Translations under genes and position numbers: made by a program
Notes under the pieces: model-generated
The model's input: the letters and a program-made list of their open reading frames with translations, nothing else
What the model was told of the DNA's origin: nothing
Databases searched by the model: none
Shown: positions 27,835-39,235 of the stretch, in pieces
How the letters are laid out: every line of letters starts with the position of its first letter
How positions within the stretch are numbered: position 1 is the first letter of the stretch
Assembly (NCBI GenBank): GCA_963575745.1
Contig: CAUYUJ010007413.1
Location: 453,667 to 517,666 of the forward strand
DNA: 64,000 bases
Direction: 5' to 3'
Source of the DNA: Prorocentrum cordatum
Taxonomy: Eukaryota; Sar; Dinophyceae; Prorocentrales; Prorocentraceae

Positions 27835-28478
27835 CGTGTGCGTGTGCGTGTGCGTGTGCGTGTGCGTGTGCGTGTGCGTGTGCGTGTGCGTGTGCGTGTG
27901 CGTGTGCGTGTGCGTGTGCGTTTGCGTGTGCGTGTGCGTGTGCGTGTGCGTGTGCGTGTGCGTGTGCGTGTGCGTGGTGCGTGGTGCGTGGTGCGTGGTG
28001 CGTGGTGCGTGGTGCGTGGTGTGTGTGCGTGTGCGCGTGTGCGCGTGTGTGCGTGTGTGCGTGTGTGCGTGTGTGCGTGTGTGCGTGTGTGCGTGTGTGC
28101 GTGTGTGCGTGTGTGCGTGTGTGCGTGTGTGCGTGTGTGCGTGTGTGCGTGTGTGCGTGTGTGCGTGTGTGCGTGTGTGCGTTTGTGCGTGTGTGCGTGT
28201 GTGCGTGTGTGCGTGTGTGCGTGTGTGCGTGTGTGCGTGTGTGCGTGTGTGCGTGTGTGCGTGTGTGCGTGTGTGCGTGTGTGCGTGTGTGCGTGTGTGC
28301 GTGTGTGCGTGTGTTCGTGTGTGCGTGTGTGCGTGTGTGCGTGTGTGCGTGTGTGCGTGTGTGCGTGTGTGCGTGTGTGCGTGTGTGCGTGTGTGCGTGT
28401 GTGCGTGTGTGCGTGTGTGCGTGTGTGCGTGTGCGTGTGCGTGTGCGTGTGCGTGTGCGTGTGTGCGTGTGTGTCCCA
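27725..28478. repeat. GT-rich microsatellite in ordered sub-blocks
   Basis: The sub-blocks run as GTGTGG, then (GT)n, then GTGTGC hexamers (about 27835-27975), then GGTGCGT heptamers (27975-28020), then GTGTGTGC octamers (about 28050-28430). All frames are open, giving VCVC or THTR proteins that are artefacts. Confidence 0.95.
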
Positions 28479-28790
28479 GGGCCCCTTCAGGGATGGACGC
28501 ACACGTACACGAATCCGCGTCGGCTTCGAGAGGACGCATTACGCGGGCGTTCGTATCACGCGGCTGGTCTCGCGTGTGGGGCCGTGTTCACATATGTGGT
28601 CTGGCGCGTACGTCTTTTCTGTGGGTCCCCTACCTTTCGGAGTTAGGAGGACTGAGGAGCAGCAGCAGCAGCAGCAGCAGCATCGAGGGGCAGGGGAGGA
28701 GGAACTGGATGCGGGGGAAGATGGTGATCCTCCGCCGCCGCCGCCGCCGCCTCCTCGTCCGCCCTCCTCCGAAGGAGCAAGGCAATACTG

Positions 28791-28950
28791 TTAAGTCGGG
28801 CCTGTCCCTCTACAGAGGGAATCTTCAAAAATAGGAAAAATAGCCTGGGGACGATTTGTTTTACCATTTTTTGATATTAGGGGGGTGCTGTTTGAGTATT
28901 TTTTCATTTGTCGCCCAAAATCCTCCTGTAGGGGGACTGGCCCGACATAA
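28791..28950. mobile_element. Intact 160-bp MITE, family M1, with 8-bp TSD
   Basis: The left terminus is TTAAGTCGGGCCTGTCCCTC then TACAG. The right terminus, reverse-complemented, is TTATGTCGGGCCAGTCCCCC then TACAG, matching at 22 of 25 positions. Perfect 8-bp duplications CAATACTG flank it at 28783-28790 and 28951-28958. The interior is AT-rich and non-coding. An 8-bp TSD fits hAT-like or Zisupton/KDZ-like mobilisation. Confidence 0.88.
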
Positions 28951-29399
28951 CAATACTGCCAAGATGTTCTGTTGTTCCGCACGGGTCCCTGGAACGAGGT
29001 CCGCCAGATGCCCCCAGAATTCTTGAGGCGTGCTTTGGGTCAATATCATCATGACATCATTCATCCTCGCCGTCGCCCTCGTCCTGCTCCCCCGCTTCTC
29101 TCCGTCGCTTTCGTCTCACCCCTCCCTACAGTCCGAGCGCGGGCTTGGGATGGATCGCTGACGCAAGGCACCCGTGCATCTTGCGGCTAGGGGCATACTA
29201 TTAGGCAGGTCCGTGCTCTCGGCCCAAGCGTACGCACCTCTGCGGGCGCGCGCGCACCCTCGGGGTTCCCAAGGGCCGGGCCTCGCATCCTCAGTCTCGA
29301 AGTTCTCGGCGAGGTGCAGGTGCTGGAGAGCATTCCGAGTCCAGACGTCCTCCAGGAACCAATGATGATTTTGGGCGCTTTGCGCAGCTCTCACAGCTC

Positions 29400-29640
29400 A
29401 TTCAGAAACGTCGCCCAGGGGGGCGTGTTGGGGGCCTCTTGGCGCCCCCGGAGGCTTCTTGAAGCGTCTTGGGTGCCTCAGGGAGGCCTCTCGGGGGTCT
29501 CTTGGGAGCATCTTGGGGGCATCTTGGGGGCATGTTGGGGGCCTCTTGGGGCCTCCTGGGCACCTCTTTTTACCCTCTTTGGACAGTGTTGGGAGCCTCG
29601 GGCGCCACCTTGGAGGTGATCGATCAAAGAAGAGTGATTC
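29400..29640. repeat. Degenerate CTTGGGGGC minisatellite
   Basis: Repeats of the type GCATCTTGGG/GCCTCTTGGG, related to 13.5-15.7 kb. Confidence 0.7.
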
Positions 29641-30600
29641 TCAAGTAGCGCTCTCCATGAGGCCAACATTGGCTAACAACCTTGGTAACCTCAAAGATTG
29701 TGGCCTTCTCGTCGAGACCATCTTGGACGCTCTGACACCTCGCGGGGCGCCCCCCCAACCCGCAAGCCGTCTCGCTCACTCCCAGCCCTCCCAAGTGGCA
29801 CCCGAGCCGCATCGTGTTCAGCTGTAGTCCTCGGATGGGCAGCCAATGGGAATCCAAACAGACCCCATGTGCGCAACACTGGGGCGAGGTGCGCCAGGCG
29901 TTCCAGGCGCGCCACACGCGCCAGGTGCGCCAGGCACCCCTGCGGCCCAAGCGTGCTGGGCACGCCTGATACGCTAGATGCGCCACGTGCTCTAGGTGTG
30001 CCGCATGCTCCAGCCGCGCCAGGTGCGCCACGCTCGGGCACACGCAGAGCGTACCAGGTGCGCCTGCGCAGTGGCAGTACACATCGCGAAACGAGTCGGC
30101 CCCCACCACCCTTGTCGAAAACCAGGGCGCAGTCGCGGCGGGGATGCCATCATAAGCGTCTGGAGGGTGTGCACATAGCAGGCAATAGGCCAGCACCACC
30201 GCCGTCCCAAGCAAAATCCAATGCACAGCGATCGCGGGGTGCCCACGCATGATCCAGATGTTATCTCGTAATGTATCGTGTATTGTTTGTTGACAGGGGT
30301 GCTGGCCCCGCGCACAGAAGGCAATATGCTCTCACTGTCGCCGTCCCTGTCCAAAAACAACGATACAGAATGCTCGCGGCCTTCCGATCACGACCCAAGA
30401 TGTTGCCCAAAAGTGGGCTTCACAGTGCTTTTGTTGACAGGGATGGTGCGGGGGGGCTCCCTCATTGGTCCTGATCATCTGCCGCTCGCCTGGAGAAGGG
30501 GGTGTTTACTGAGAGGGAACAGTGATAAACCCTTCCCCGAAGGTGAGGAAGGGGTGGTGGAAGAGGACCCCCCCTAAACCACTCACGCCCTAAAGGGCTA
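29640..30600. other. Mostly unique sequence with a short GCGCCAGGT-type repeat
   Basis: No supported gene. From 29885 to 30050 a degenerate ~10-bp motif (GTGCGCCAGGC, GCGCCACACGC) recurs about a dozen times. Open frames in this part are due to that repeat. Confidence 0.45.
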
Positions 30601-30764
30601 GTGGGATTTCCGCCCACACCTCCCTCTCGAGGACGAAACGTGAGCCCCAGAGGCTCGACACCCCAGGCGGCGGTCACGGAAAAGATCCCGCCTCAGGCAC
30701 GATGGCGCGGGAGCGGGAGGGAGCGCGGCGGCGAGAAGAGCCGGGAGAAAAGGGACGAGGGGGC

Positions 30765-31320
30765 GACGGGCTGGAGGAGCAGGGAGAAGGAGGAGGAGGA
30801 GGTGGAGGAGGAGCAGGAGGAGCAGGGAGAAGCAGGCGGAGGAGGAGGACGAGGGAGTAGGCGGGGTGGTTGGCAGGCAGAGGGCGGCGGCGAGGACGGC
30901 GGGAACGGGGGGAGGCAGCAGCCCGCGCCGCTCGGGAGAGAGGCTGGGGCACCTCGGCGGTCGGCCCTTCGTCGCTCCTCCCTTCGTCTCCCTCGAGCTT
31001 CTTCCTTCTCCTCGTGTCTCCTTGTCCCCTCCTCCTTCTCCTCTCTCCTCATCCTCATCCTCATCCTCCTCCTTCCCCTCCTGCTCCTGCTCCCCCCTCC
31101 TCCTCCCTCCTTCTCCTCCTCCCCCTCCTCCTCCTCCTCCTCCTCCTCCTCCTCCTCCTCCTCATGCACCTCCTGCTCCTCCTCCCCCCCCATTTCTCCT
31201 CCTCCTCCTCCTTCTTCTCCTTCTCCTTCTCCTCATCCTCATCCTCATCCTCATCCCCTCCTCTTCCGCTTCCTCCTCCTCCTCCTCCTCTTCCTCCTCC
31301 CTCGTGATTCATATCCCTTC
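30765..31320. repeat. (GGA)n then (CCT)n tracts
   Basis: GGA-rich sequence (30770-30860) changes to CCT/CTC-rich sequence (31015-31305). The two can pair as an imperfect long inverted repeat. Confidence 0.85.
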
Positions 31321-31404
31321 GCTTCTCCACATCAATTTCCTCGCCTCTCATACTTCCTCCAGGAGGAGGAGGAGGAGGAGGAGGCGGCTGAGGAGGAGGT
31401 GGAG

Positions 31405-31605
31405 GAGGAGGGGGGGGGGAAGTGAGAAGGAAAAGGCTCTCTCAGAAGGCGGCGAGGCTTCTCAGAAGCCCTCGCGCCTTCTGGGGTATGGTCCGCGTAC
31501 TCGGGGGAGGCTCAGGAGACTCTTCAGAAGGCCGGGGGGGCGCCCGAGCTTTCCGAGAAGACCCGCGCCTTCTCACTACCCCCCCCCCCCAGGCTCGCCG
31601 CCGAA
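31405..31605. mobile_element. Inverted-repeat element, family M2, copy 2
   Basis: Shares AGTGAGAAGGAAAAGGC and TCTCAGAAGCCCTCGCG with copy 1 and ends in CGCCTTCTCACTACCCCCC then GGCTCGCCGCCG, the expected inverted terminus. It is more decayed than copy 1. Confidence 0.5.
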
Positions 31606-31721
31606 AGGAGGAGGAGGGAGAATGCGGCGGAGGAGGAGGAGGAGGCGAAGGGCGCAAAAGTAAGGAGGAGGGCCCTTCCCCCCCCCCCTCGCCCCCCCTA
31701 CACAGGCCACTTCACACGCAT

Positions 31722-31877
31722 GGCTGCTGCTACAGCGCGGGCGGCTACGGGTACGGCGGCTACGGCTACGAGTTCGGCGGCGGGCAGGATTGTAATTGTT
31801 GCCACCAGCGGAACGTGTTCTGCAATTTCCTTTGCAAGCCCATCGCCGTGCTGCTGTACGTCGATCTGGGCGGCTGA
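31722..31877 (+). CDS. Short Gly/Tyr/Cys-rich ORF fragment
   Basis: In the frame ending at TGA 31875-31877 the last ~50 codons read GGYGYGGYGYEFGGG then QDCNCCHQRNVFCNFLCK, an unusually Cys- and Tyr-rich composition not explained by the nearby trinucleotide repeats. No start is evident; a MAAATARAATG frame at 31720 is out of phase. It could be a terminal exon or chance. Confidence 0.22.
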   Translation, partial: GCCYSAGGYGYGGYGYEFGGGQDCNCCHQRNVFCNFLCKPIAVLLYVDLGG

Positions 31878-31884
31878 ACCTGCT

Positions 31885-31955
31885 CTCCACTACATACATA
31901 CATGTGTATACACACATCTATATATAGAGCGAGAGAGGGAGAGTGGTCTCTGGCC
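31885..31955. repeat. TA/GA microsatellite
   Basis: Short ACATACATGTGTATAC then TATATAGAGCGAGAGAGG run, similar to 15905-16112. Confidence 0.8.
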
Positions 31956-31999
31956 AGTGCTGCCGCTCCGGGGCGCTCCTGGGTTGGAGCCTTCTTGGG

Positions 32000-32400
32000 A
32001 GGCCTCTTGAGGGGGATTTGAGTCTCGCGGGAGCTTCTTGGAAGCCCATTTGGCTGTCTGGGGGCGTTCCTGGCCCGCCGAAAGCTGGTTGGGGTGCCTC
32101 GCTGTGCCGTCTGGGAGCACACTAGGGGCGCTCCAGGGCCGTGTGGGAGGCTATCGTGGCTGATTGGAAGGCTTACGGGGCCATCTTGGGAGCTTTTTAG
32201 GGCCGTCTGAGGAGCCTGTTAGACCGTCATCGGGCCATCTTGGAGGCCATCTCTGGGGCGATCTTGCGGGTTTCTGGGGCCGTCGGGAAGCCGAATAGAA
32301 GGGAACGCCAAATCTTCAAATAGAACATTAATGATTTGGGCCTCTTCGGGCTTCTTGTGGAGGGCATCCTGGGGCCATCTTAGGTGCATCTTGAGCCGCC
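32000..32400. repeat. Degenerate CTTGG minisatellite with AT-richer core
   Basis: GGCCATCTTGGG-like repeats surround a core (CAAATCTTCAAATAGAACAT, about 32308-32328). This parallels the module at 13.9-14.0 kb. Confidence 0.6.
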
Positions 32401-32517
32401 TGGGACATATCTGCGGCCATCGTGGGCTCCCTGGCCACCGGGGTGGGAATTAGGCAGGGTTTTTTCGTGTCCCAGCCCCGCCCAGAAAGAAACAGGAACA
32501 CAGACGGAGCAGCTCCC

Positions 32518-32612
32518 CCCCCTCCTCCTCCTCCTCCTCCTCCTCCTCCTCCTCCTCCTCCTCCTCCTCCTCCTCCTCCTCCTCCTCCTCCTCCTCCTCC
32601 TCCTCCTACCCG
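32518..32612. repeat. (CCT)n tract
   Basis: Pure CTC/CCT repeat of about 30 units. Confidence 0.95.
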
Positions 32613-33049
32613 CCCTCCGCTTCCCCGGCAGAGCCGCCCCGCCCCCCCCCCCCCCGGAGAGCTGAATCTCGGGCTGCAGGCCGTTGCTCGGCCTGTTTGC
32701 GACACACGCCGTATCGGCGGGCATACACAGACGGCCTCTGATGTTAAGTCGGGCCTGTCCCTCTACAGAAGGAATGTTCAAACATAGTCGAAACATAGTC
32801 TGGGGACGATGTTTTAAACTATGTCTGACCAGTTTGGAATATTGTAGTGGCCTCCGCTCAGTGCCGCCGTTCAGGGGCGATTCCGCTGGCTGTCGGGGGC
32901 AGCCCAGCGCGTCTCTGTTCCTCCTCCTCCCCCTCCTCCTCTTCCCTCGTCATCATCATATTTTCCCTCCTGGTAGTCCTCGTCCCCATCTTGTTCCTCC
33001 CTCCGTGGGTGCCCGGGGGGAGACGGTTCAAAACATTGACAGGAGTTAG

Positions 33050-33130
33050 GTTTGTTTTATATTTATATATACACATATTTATGTATATATATATATATAT
33101 ATATGTATATAAACGCTGTGAGAGAAAAAA
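33050..33130. repeat. TA microsatellite
   Basis: TATATATA run followed by GTGAGAGAAAAAAG. Confidence 0.9.
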
Positions 33131-33429
33131 GAACGCAGGAGGGAGGACAGCAGCATACGGTCTCCCGCGCATAGCGAGCCTCCCCCGGTCTCGATTATTC
33201 TCCGGTCGCGCCCCCCGCCCATCGGTCGCGACTCCCATCTTCTCTCAGTGGCGATCCTCCCCGGTCGGGATTTCCCCAGTCGCGACCCTCCCTGGGGCCG
33301 GCCTGAGGCCCTACCCGAAGCCCGGGGAGAGGCCCCAGGCAGAGGACGCAGCCGCCAGCGTAGCGGCATGGCGGCGCCGTGGTTGTGTGATGCCGTCTGG
33401 TCGCCGCGCCTGGGCGTCGGGGCACTGGA

Positions 33430-34250
33430 GGGCCCCCTCCCCCCACGTCAGCCCGCGTCAGCCCCCCCCTCCCCCCGCCAGGGCGAAGTTCGCCCCCCCT
33501 CCCCCCCCCCAACCCTTACGAGCCCTACCCCCCCCCACGAGCACCCCGCTTCCCCCGAGCACCGAAAAACGCGTCAGCCCGCGTCCAGCCCTCAACCCTC
33601 CCCCCTCCCCCCCTCCCCCCCCCCAAGCACTCCCTCCCCTTCCCCTCAACCAAGCGCCCCCCTCCCCGAGCACCGAAACGCGTCAGCTCACGTCAGCCCG
33701 CGTCAGCCCCCGTGGCCCCCCCTCGCCAAAGCGAAGCCCCCCCCCACCCCCAGCACCTCACCCTCCGAGCACCGAAACGCGTCCTCAGCAGCCCACGTCA
33801 GCCCGCGTCGCCCCTCCCCCCCCTCAGCCCAGAGCCCCGCACAGACCCCCCCAGCACCCCCCCCCCCCCCCCCCCCGCCGGGCACCGAAACGCGTCAGCC
33901 CACGTCAGCCCGCGTCAGCCCCCCCCCCCCCCCCCTCGTCCCGAGCACTCCTCCCTTCCCTCCCGAGCACCCCACCCCTACCCCGAGCACCGAAACGCGT
34001 CAGCACATGAAAGCGTCAGCCGCGTCGCCCCCCCCTTCGGGCCAGAGTGAAGCCCCCCACCCCTCCCCCAGCACCTCCGCCCCCTCCGAAGCACCTGAAG
34101 CGCGCCCCCTCCCCCCACCTCGCCAGAGCGAAACCCGCCCCCCCTTCCCCCTAGAAACCCCCCCCCAAGCACCGAAACGCGCTAGCCCACGTCAGCCCGC
34201 GTCGCCCCCCCTCCTCGGCAGAGCGAAGCTCGAGCAAGATCAAGCCCACG
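33430..34250. repeat. C-rich minisatellite with GCACCGAAACGCGTCAGCCC motif
   Basis: At least seven irregular units combine GAGCACCGAAACGCGTCAGC, CCACGTCAGCCCGCGTC and a poly-C or CCCCT tract. Proline-rich frames here are artefacts. Confidence 0.85.
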
Positions 34251-34529
34251 CGCTCAGAAATTCACACGCCGGATCGGATTTCTGACCAGTTTGGATTATT
34301 TGTTGGGTACGTTTCACTTTTCGTCCTAAGTCTCCCTGTAGGGGGAGATGCCCGACTTAACTCTCATGGATTGTTCTTGGGCCTCTAGGGAGGGTGGCAG
34401 TGTGCGAATCACCATTGAGAGCGGGCGATTGCGCACGCCGCCACCCTCCCTGAAGGTATGTGCGAAGTTCGTCGGGAGGGGTGTCCGTGTGTATGTTTTG
34501 GCGGCGTGTGCTTTCGTGCAATCGAATTA

Positions 34530-34765
34530 CGCCACTTGAACCACATGGAATGCAAGCGAGCGGCACTTGAACTGCAGTTGGATTACACGTCAACGACACT
34601 TGAACTACTGTTGGCCGGGCTGTATTCACGCTTGCGCTACATGTGGATCACGAGGACTACACGCGAATCGCATGTGAAATACACCTGGCCAACATGTGTA
34701 GTACACTTAAGCTACACTTGGATACGTGCGAACTACGTTTGCATTAGAATTATTCCAACGGATGG
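34530..34765. repeat. 11-bp CACTTGAACYR minisatellite, outlying block
   Basis: The same degenerate 11-mer as at 36.4-45.4 kb. It runs from the 3' flank of the M1 element to the CCT tract. Confidence 0.65.
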
Positions 34766-34849
34766 ACCCCGCATGAAAATCTAATTCTGTATGGCATATG
34801 TACACTATCAGAATGATGCTGTTCCTGCTGACGCTGCTGCTGCTGCGGC

Positions 34850-35575
34850 TGCTCCTCCTCCTCCTCCTCCTCCTCCTCCCTCCGCCTCCTCCTCCCCACT
34901 CGTCCTGCTCCTCCTGCCCCCCCTCCTCCCCCTCCTCCTCCTCTTCCTCCCACTCCTCCCCCATCCTCCTCCTCCTCCTTCTCCCCCTCCTCCTTCTCCT
35001 CCTCCTCCTTCTCCCCCTCCTCCTCCCACCCCTCTCCCCCCTCCTCCTCCGGCGCCTCTTCCGTCTCCTCCTCGTCCTCTTCCACGTCCTCTTCGACAAA
35101 CGTCCATTTCAACCATCTCCTCCTGAAGGCACAGCGGTTGAAATCCCCCTCTTCCTTCCTCTTCCTCCTCCTCCTTCTCTTCCTCCTCATCCTCCTCCTT
35201 GAGCAGCGTCCATTTCAACCGCGTCCTCCTGACGGCACCGTGGTTAAAATCCCCGTTTCCTCCCCCTCTTTCTCCTCCTCCTCCTCCTCCTCCTTCTCCT
35301 CACCCTCCGCCTCCTCCTCCTCGACCGGCTTTCATTTCGACCACCTCCTCCCGACGCCGCCGTGGTTGAAACCTTCCTCTCCGCTCGCTCCTCTTCCTCC
35401 TCCTCCTCCTCCTGCTCCTCCTCCTCCTTCTCCTCCTTATCCTCCTCCGCCTCGTCCTCCTCTCTCGTCATCACCTCCTCCTGGTCCCCCCCCTCCTCTC
35501 CTCCTCCTCCTCCTCGTCCTCCTCCTCCTCCTCCTCACCTCACGTCTCCTCTCCTCCTCCTCCCTTCTCCCCCCC
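34850..35575. repeat. (CCT)n tract with three spaced hairpins
   Basis: CTC/CCT repeat interrupted at about 35103, 35210 and 35332 by the unit CATTTCAACC-N22-GGTTGAAAT, in which the two 9-nt arms are complementary. The three copies differ by point changes. Confidence 0.8.
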
Positions 35576-35599
35576 CTGTGTGTGTTGTGTTGTTTGTGT

Positions 35600-35935
35600 G
35601 TATGTTTTAGAGAGAGAAGGGGCCACCCCCAAAGGGGGGGGGGGGGGGAAAATGGGAAAAAAAAATAAAAAAAAAAAAAAAGTTAAAAAAAAAAAAAAAA
35701 AAAGTTGTTGGAGGAAAAAAAAATGAGCAAGGTGATAAATGGATTAAGAAGAAGAAGTTAATTTTTAAGTGTTTGAAAAAAAGAAAATAGAAGAGGAGAA
35801 AAAGGGAATGATAATGTGAAATAGTGATAAGGGATAAGAAGTGAATGGTAAGTGTGTAGTTAGAGGTGGTAAAAAGAAATATTGAAAGGAAGAATAACAA
35901 TACGAAAAAGGATATTACGATGAGCTCCTGTGCCG
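35600..35935. other. Homopolymer G/A runs and AT-rich segment
   Basis: A G run (35633-35648) and A runs (35660-35705) are followed by AT-rich sequence of AAGAAGAAG/TGATAA type. No supported gene. Confidence 0.5.
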
Positions 35936-36154
35936 ATAGCCGTTGGAATTCCAATTTTCAGGTGGGACTCCCTAGGGGCCACAGGGGAGGCCCCTTCCGC
36001 GCGAGCGGGCTCGCATGGAATGCCCCTGAGGGTCATTCCGTTCGAGCGGGTTCGCTGATTCCGATAGCCGTTGGAATTCAAATTTTAAAGTGGGACCCCC
36101 GAGGGGCCACAGGGGAGGTCCCTTCCGCGCGAGCGGGCTCGCATGGAATGCCCG

Positions 36155-36155
<1 letters not shown>
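35934..36155. repeat. ~95-bp duplication
   Basis: CGATAGCCGTTGGAATTC through GCGGGCTCGCATGGAATGCC occurs twice, starting near 35934 and 36062. Confidence 0.85.
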
Positions 36156-36353
<198 letters not shown>

Positions 36354-36429
36354 GTGTATGTGACTGGGTGTGTGATTGGGTGTGTGGTGGGTGGGTGCGG
36401 CCGGCGGCCGCCCAGAGAAAACAAGAACC

Positions 36430-38085
36430 CCACTTAGGATGTGGGGAATTGAAGTCCACTTGGGCTACACTTAACATGGGGCTTCACACCGCTCACACTT
36501 GCACTTCACAGGAACTTCATTGGAATTACACTTGGCAAAGCTCGAATTACACTAGAAGCACACGTGCAGTACACTTGTACTGCCCTTGGGCTACACTTTA
36601 ATTTCACGGTCTACAACTGATCCATACTTGAACCACACCTGAACTACACTTGAACCGCACTTGAACAACAGTTGAAGTGCGCTTGATCCAGCCTTGAACT
36701 ACACTTGATCTACTTTCGAACCACACTTGAAACACACTTGAACCACAAGGGCTGCTTCCGGAACACGCTTGGCCTACCCGTGGTCTACGGTTCAACCACG
36801 CTGGAACTGCATTCGAAAAATCTGAACGGCATAGGGACCGATTTTGAAGTTCAATTCAACAACAATCTTCACGCCCGTACCGCACTTGAGCCACACCTGG
36901 CATCTACTTGAACCACACTTGGATTCTGCTTGATCTACATTTGAGCCGCCAAGGACTACACCTGAACCACATTTGGATTACATTTGAATGGGCGCCGCCT
37001 GAACCACACTTGACCTACTCTTGAGCCAAGCTTTGACATACTGGGACGTCAATTGCATAGTACTTGAACCACGCTTGCACTACACTTGAGCTGCATGTGC
37101 AATGCACACGCGCTGCATTATCTCACCTGACATACACTTCCATTACACCTGCGGCGCACTCGGATTTCACATGATCTACCGATGTACTATACTTGAATTA
37201 CACTTGGGCGAGATTTGAATTGCATGTGAGCAATACGTGCACTACACGGGCAACACCTGAACCACACCTTGACCTACACCTAAATATCACTACACTTGAA
37301 CACTAAACGAATTACATGTGTAATGATTTTGATTCATACCTGAACTACGATGGGACTACACTTGGTGCACAGACTTCACCTGAGCCGCACTGGAGGGAGA
37401 CTTGAAATACACGAGATCCACACTTGAATTATTTGAGTTGTAGATTGGAAGTACACTTGGGCTTCACTCGACACACACTTGAACTACACGTGAACTTTAA
37501 TTGAATTGCAGGGGCTTCGCCTGGACCACACTTGATCTACACTTGAGACACACTTGAACCACACCTGAACTACACGTGAACTACACTTGAACCACATTTG
37601 AGCTACATTCGACCTACGCACAAATTGCAAGGGCCACGCCTGAACCACACTTGAGTTACACACGAAATTCACTTGGACCATACCTGAGCTACAGTTGAGG
37701 CCCAGCCTAACTACACCTGGCTTGTCGTGATCTAGTTTTGGATTAAACGTGAACTAGAATAACTACCCTGCACCACATTTGAATTACGCCTGCACCACAT
37801 TCGAGCGGCGTGCGAATCTCATTTCAAGTAGATTCGAAGTACACGTGGACTAGACTTGAATGACACTCGAACCGAATTTGGATGGCAATGACCACGCCTG
37901 CACGACTTTGGAGTCACACCTAAGCTGCATACGAAAGCACCTGAACTTCACTCGAACTACACTTGGCTTGGCTTGCACTTGCACAACACTTGGACTGCAT
38001 TTTCATTGCGATGGCTACGCCTGAACCGCACTTGAACTACACCTCGGCCACACTTGATCCACACTTGCGCACGCAAGCGCGGGGC
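36430..38085. repeat. 11-bp minisatellite block 1 (CACTTGAACYR)
   Basis: Degenerate tandem 11-mers of consensus CACTTGAACTA/CACTTGAACCA (for example eight successive units near 37542-37630). Three units restore frame, which explains the repeated VVQVWFKCSS-type minus-strand frames. Confidence 0.9.
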
Positions 38086-39235
38086 ACTTGTGCACTCGCA
38101 CAAGAAGCGGGGATTGCGAGAGGGCGCCCCAGAACAGTTACAGAGGGCCCCCATTCCCGTCATGCTCGACCTGAGCGAGTTTCGTTCGAACAGGGCCTTT
38201 ACCGGGACAGACAGGTGCGATCGGACTTCGCCCTTCTGACGCGCGGCCGCGGCAACTGTGAAACGCGGGAGCGCGCCGTCGCCAAATGAGGCGCCCGATT
38301 TCGATCCCGGGGCCGGCCAGGATTCGCTCTGCGCGGCGGCAGTCCGCGGGCCAGGGGCGCCTTGGGCCGTGGGCGGACCGCGCGCGCGCGCCGCGGGCTG
38401 CGCCGCCTTCCCGGTCGACTCGCGACGCACGGGGCGCGCCCGAGCCGCGCCCGCGCGCGCGATCTAGCGCTGGGATTTCGAGATGGGGCCGCGCGTGGAC
38501 ATGGAGGGCACCTGGTGCGTATAATGGTTTTACACGGGGAGGGTGGCTGCGTTGGCGCGTGGCCCCCGTGCCCCATTATTTCACGTAGTCTTGTGGCCCG
38601 TGTCTTTGCACGTGGCCCCCGGGTTTGTCGGCCGCGTTTGCATCGCCGCAGGGCGCGCGGCCATCTGCGCGCTGCCGCGGCCGGCGGGGCGCGCGCGCTG
38701 TGCCCGAGCGGGGCGAGTTGTTGCGCCGCCGCCAGCTTCGCACCCGCGCGGCGTCTCGCGCGGCCGCTGGCTCGCGCGGCGCAGGGGCTGGGCGACGCGC
38801 GGAAATCAGCGTCGCCGCGCCGCCATCGCGCGCGCGATCGGGGTGGGCCAGCTCGAACGCGCGCACTTGCGTCGCGCGCGAATTTATCCTCTATTGCACC
38901 CGAAGGACACGACTGTGCTGCGCGCGGCCGTCGGCTTGGGCGGCGCGTCGCGTTTGCGCCGGGCTCGCTGGGCGCCGCGCGGCCCTGTGCCGACGGATAG
39001 TCCGCCGCCCGCCCGTCGTCGGGCCCGCGTGCCTTCCCGCGGGCGGGGCGGCGCCGCCGCGTCCAAAGTGCTCGTCGGTTGCTCGAGCCACGCGCGGCGA
39101 ACGCCTGCATTGGTTGCGTAGTGCACCTGCACGAAGCCCGCGCTGCGAATGCGCGGCCATGTTGCGGCGCGCCAAGACGGCGCAGTGCTTGGGCCTCGAT
39201 TGAGTTGGGCGTGAAGCACACCGGAATTATGCATG
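38086..39235. other. GC-rich insert within the minisatellite
   Basis: A ~1.15-kb block of very high GC with CGCGCG-rich sequence and no repeat unit, flanked on both sides by the 11-bp array. All six frames are partly open because of composition. No motif or splice pattern supports a gene. Confidence 0.5.

Larger units (their letters stand above)
32744..34360. mobile_element. Family M1 element (1.6 kb) with nested insertion
   Basis: The left end is TTAAGTCGGGCCTGTCCCTC. The right end is AGATGCCCGACTTAA, its inverted counterpart. Flanks CTCTGATG (32736-32743) and CTCTCATG (34361-34368) match at 7 of 8, fitting an aged 8-bp target duplication. The interior is interrupted between TGACCAGTTTGGAATATT (about 32828) and TGACCAGTTTGGATTATT (about 34284). 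The intervening ~1.45 kb is therefore probably a later insertion or expansion within the MITE. It contains a TA microsatellite and a C-rich minisatellite. Confidence 0.7.

Noticed and set aside
27668-28834. ORFs of 300-390 codons ([16 protein letters not shown])
   Set aside because: They are products of the GT-rich microsatellite, open in several frames on both strands with no sequence complexity.
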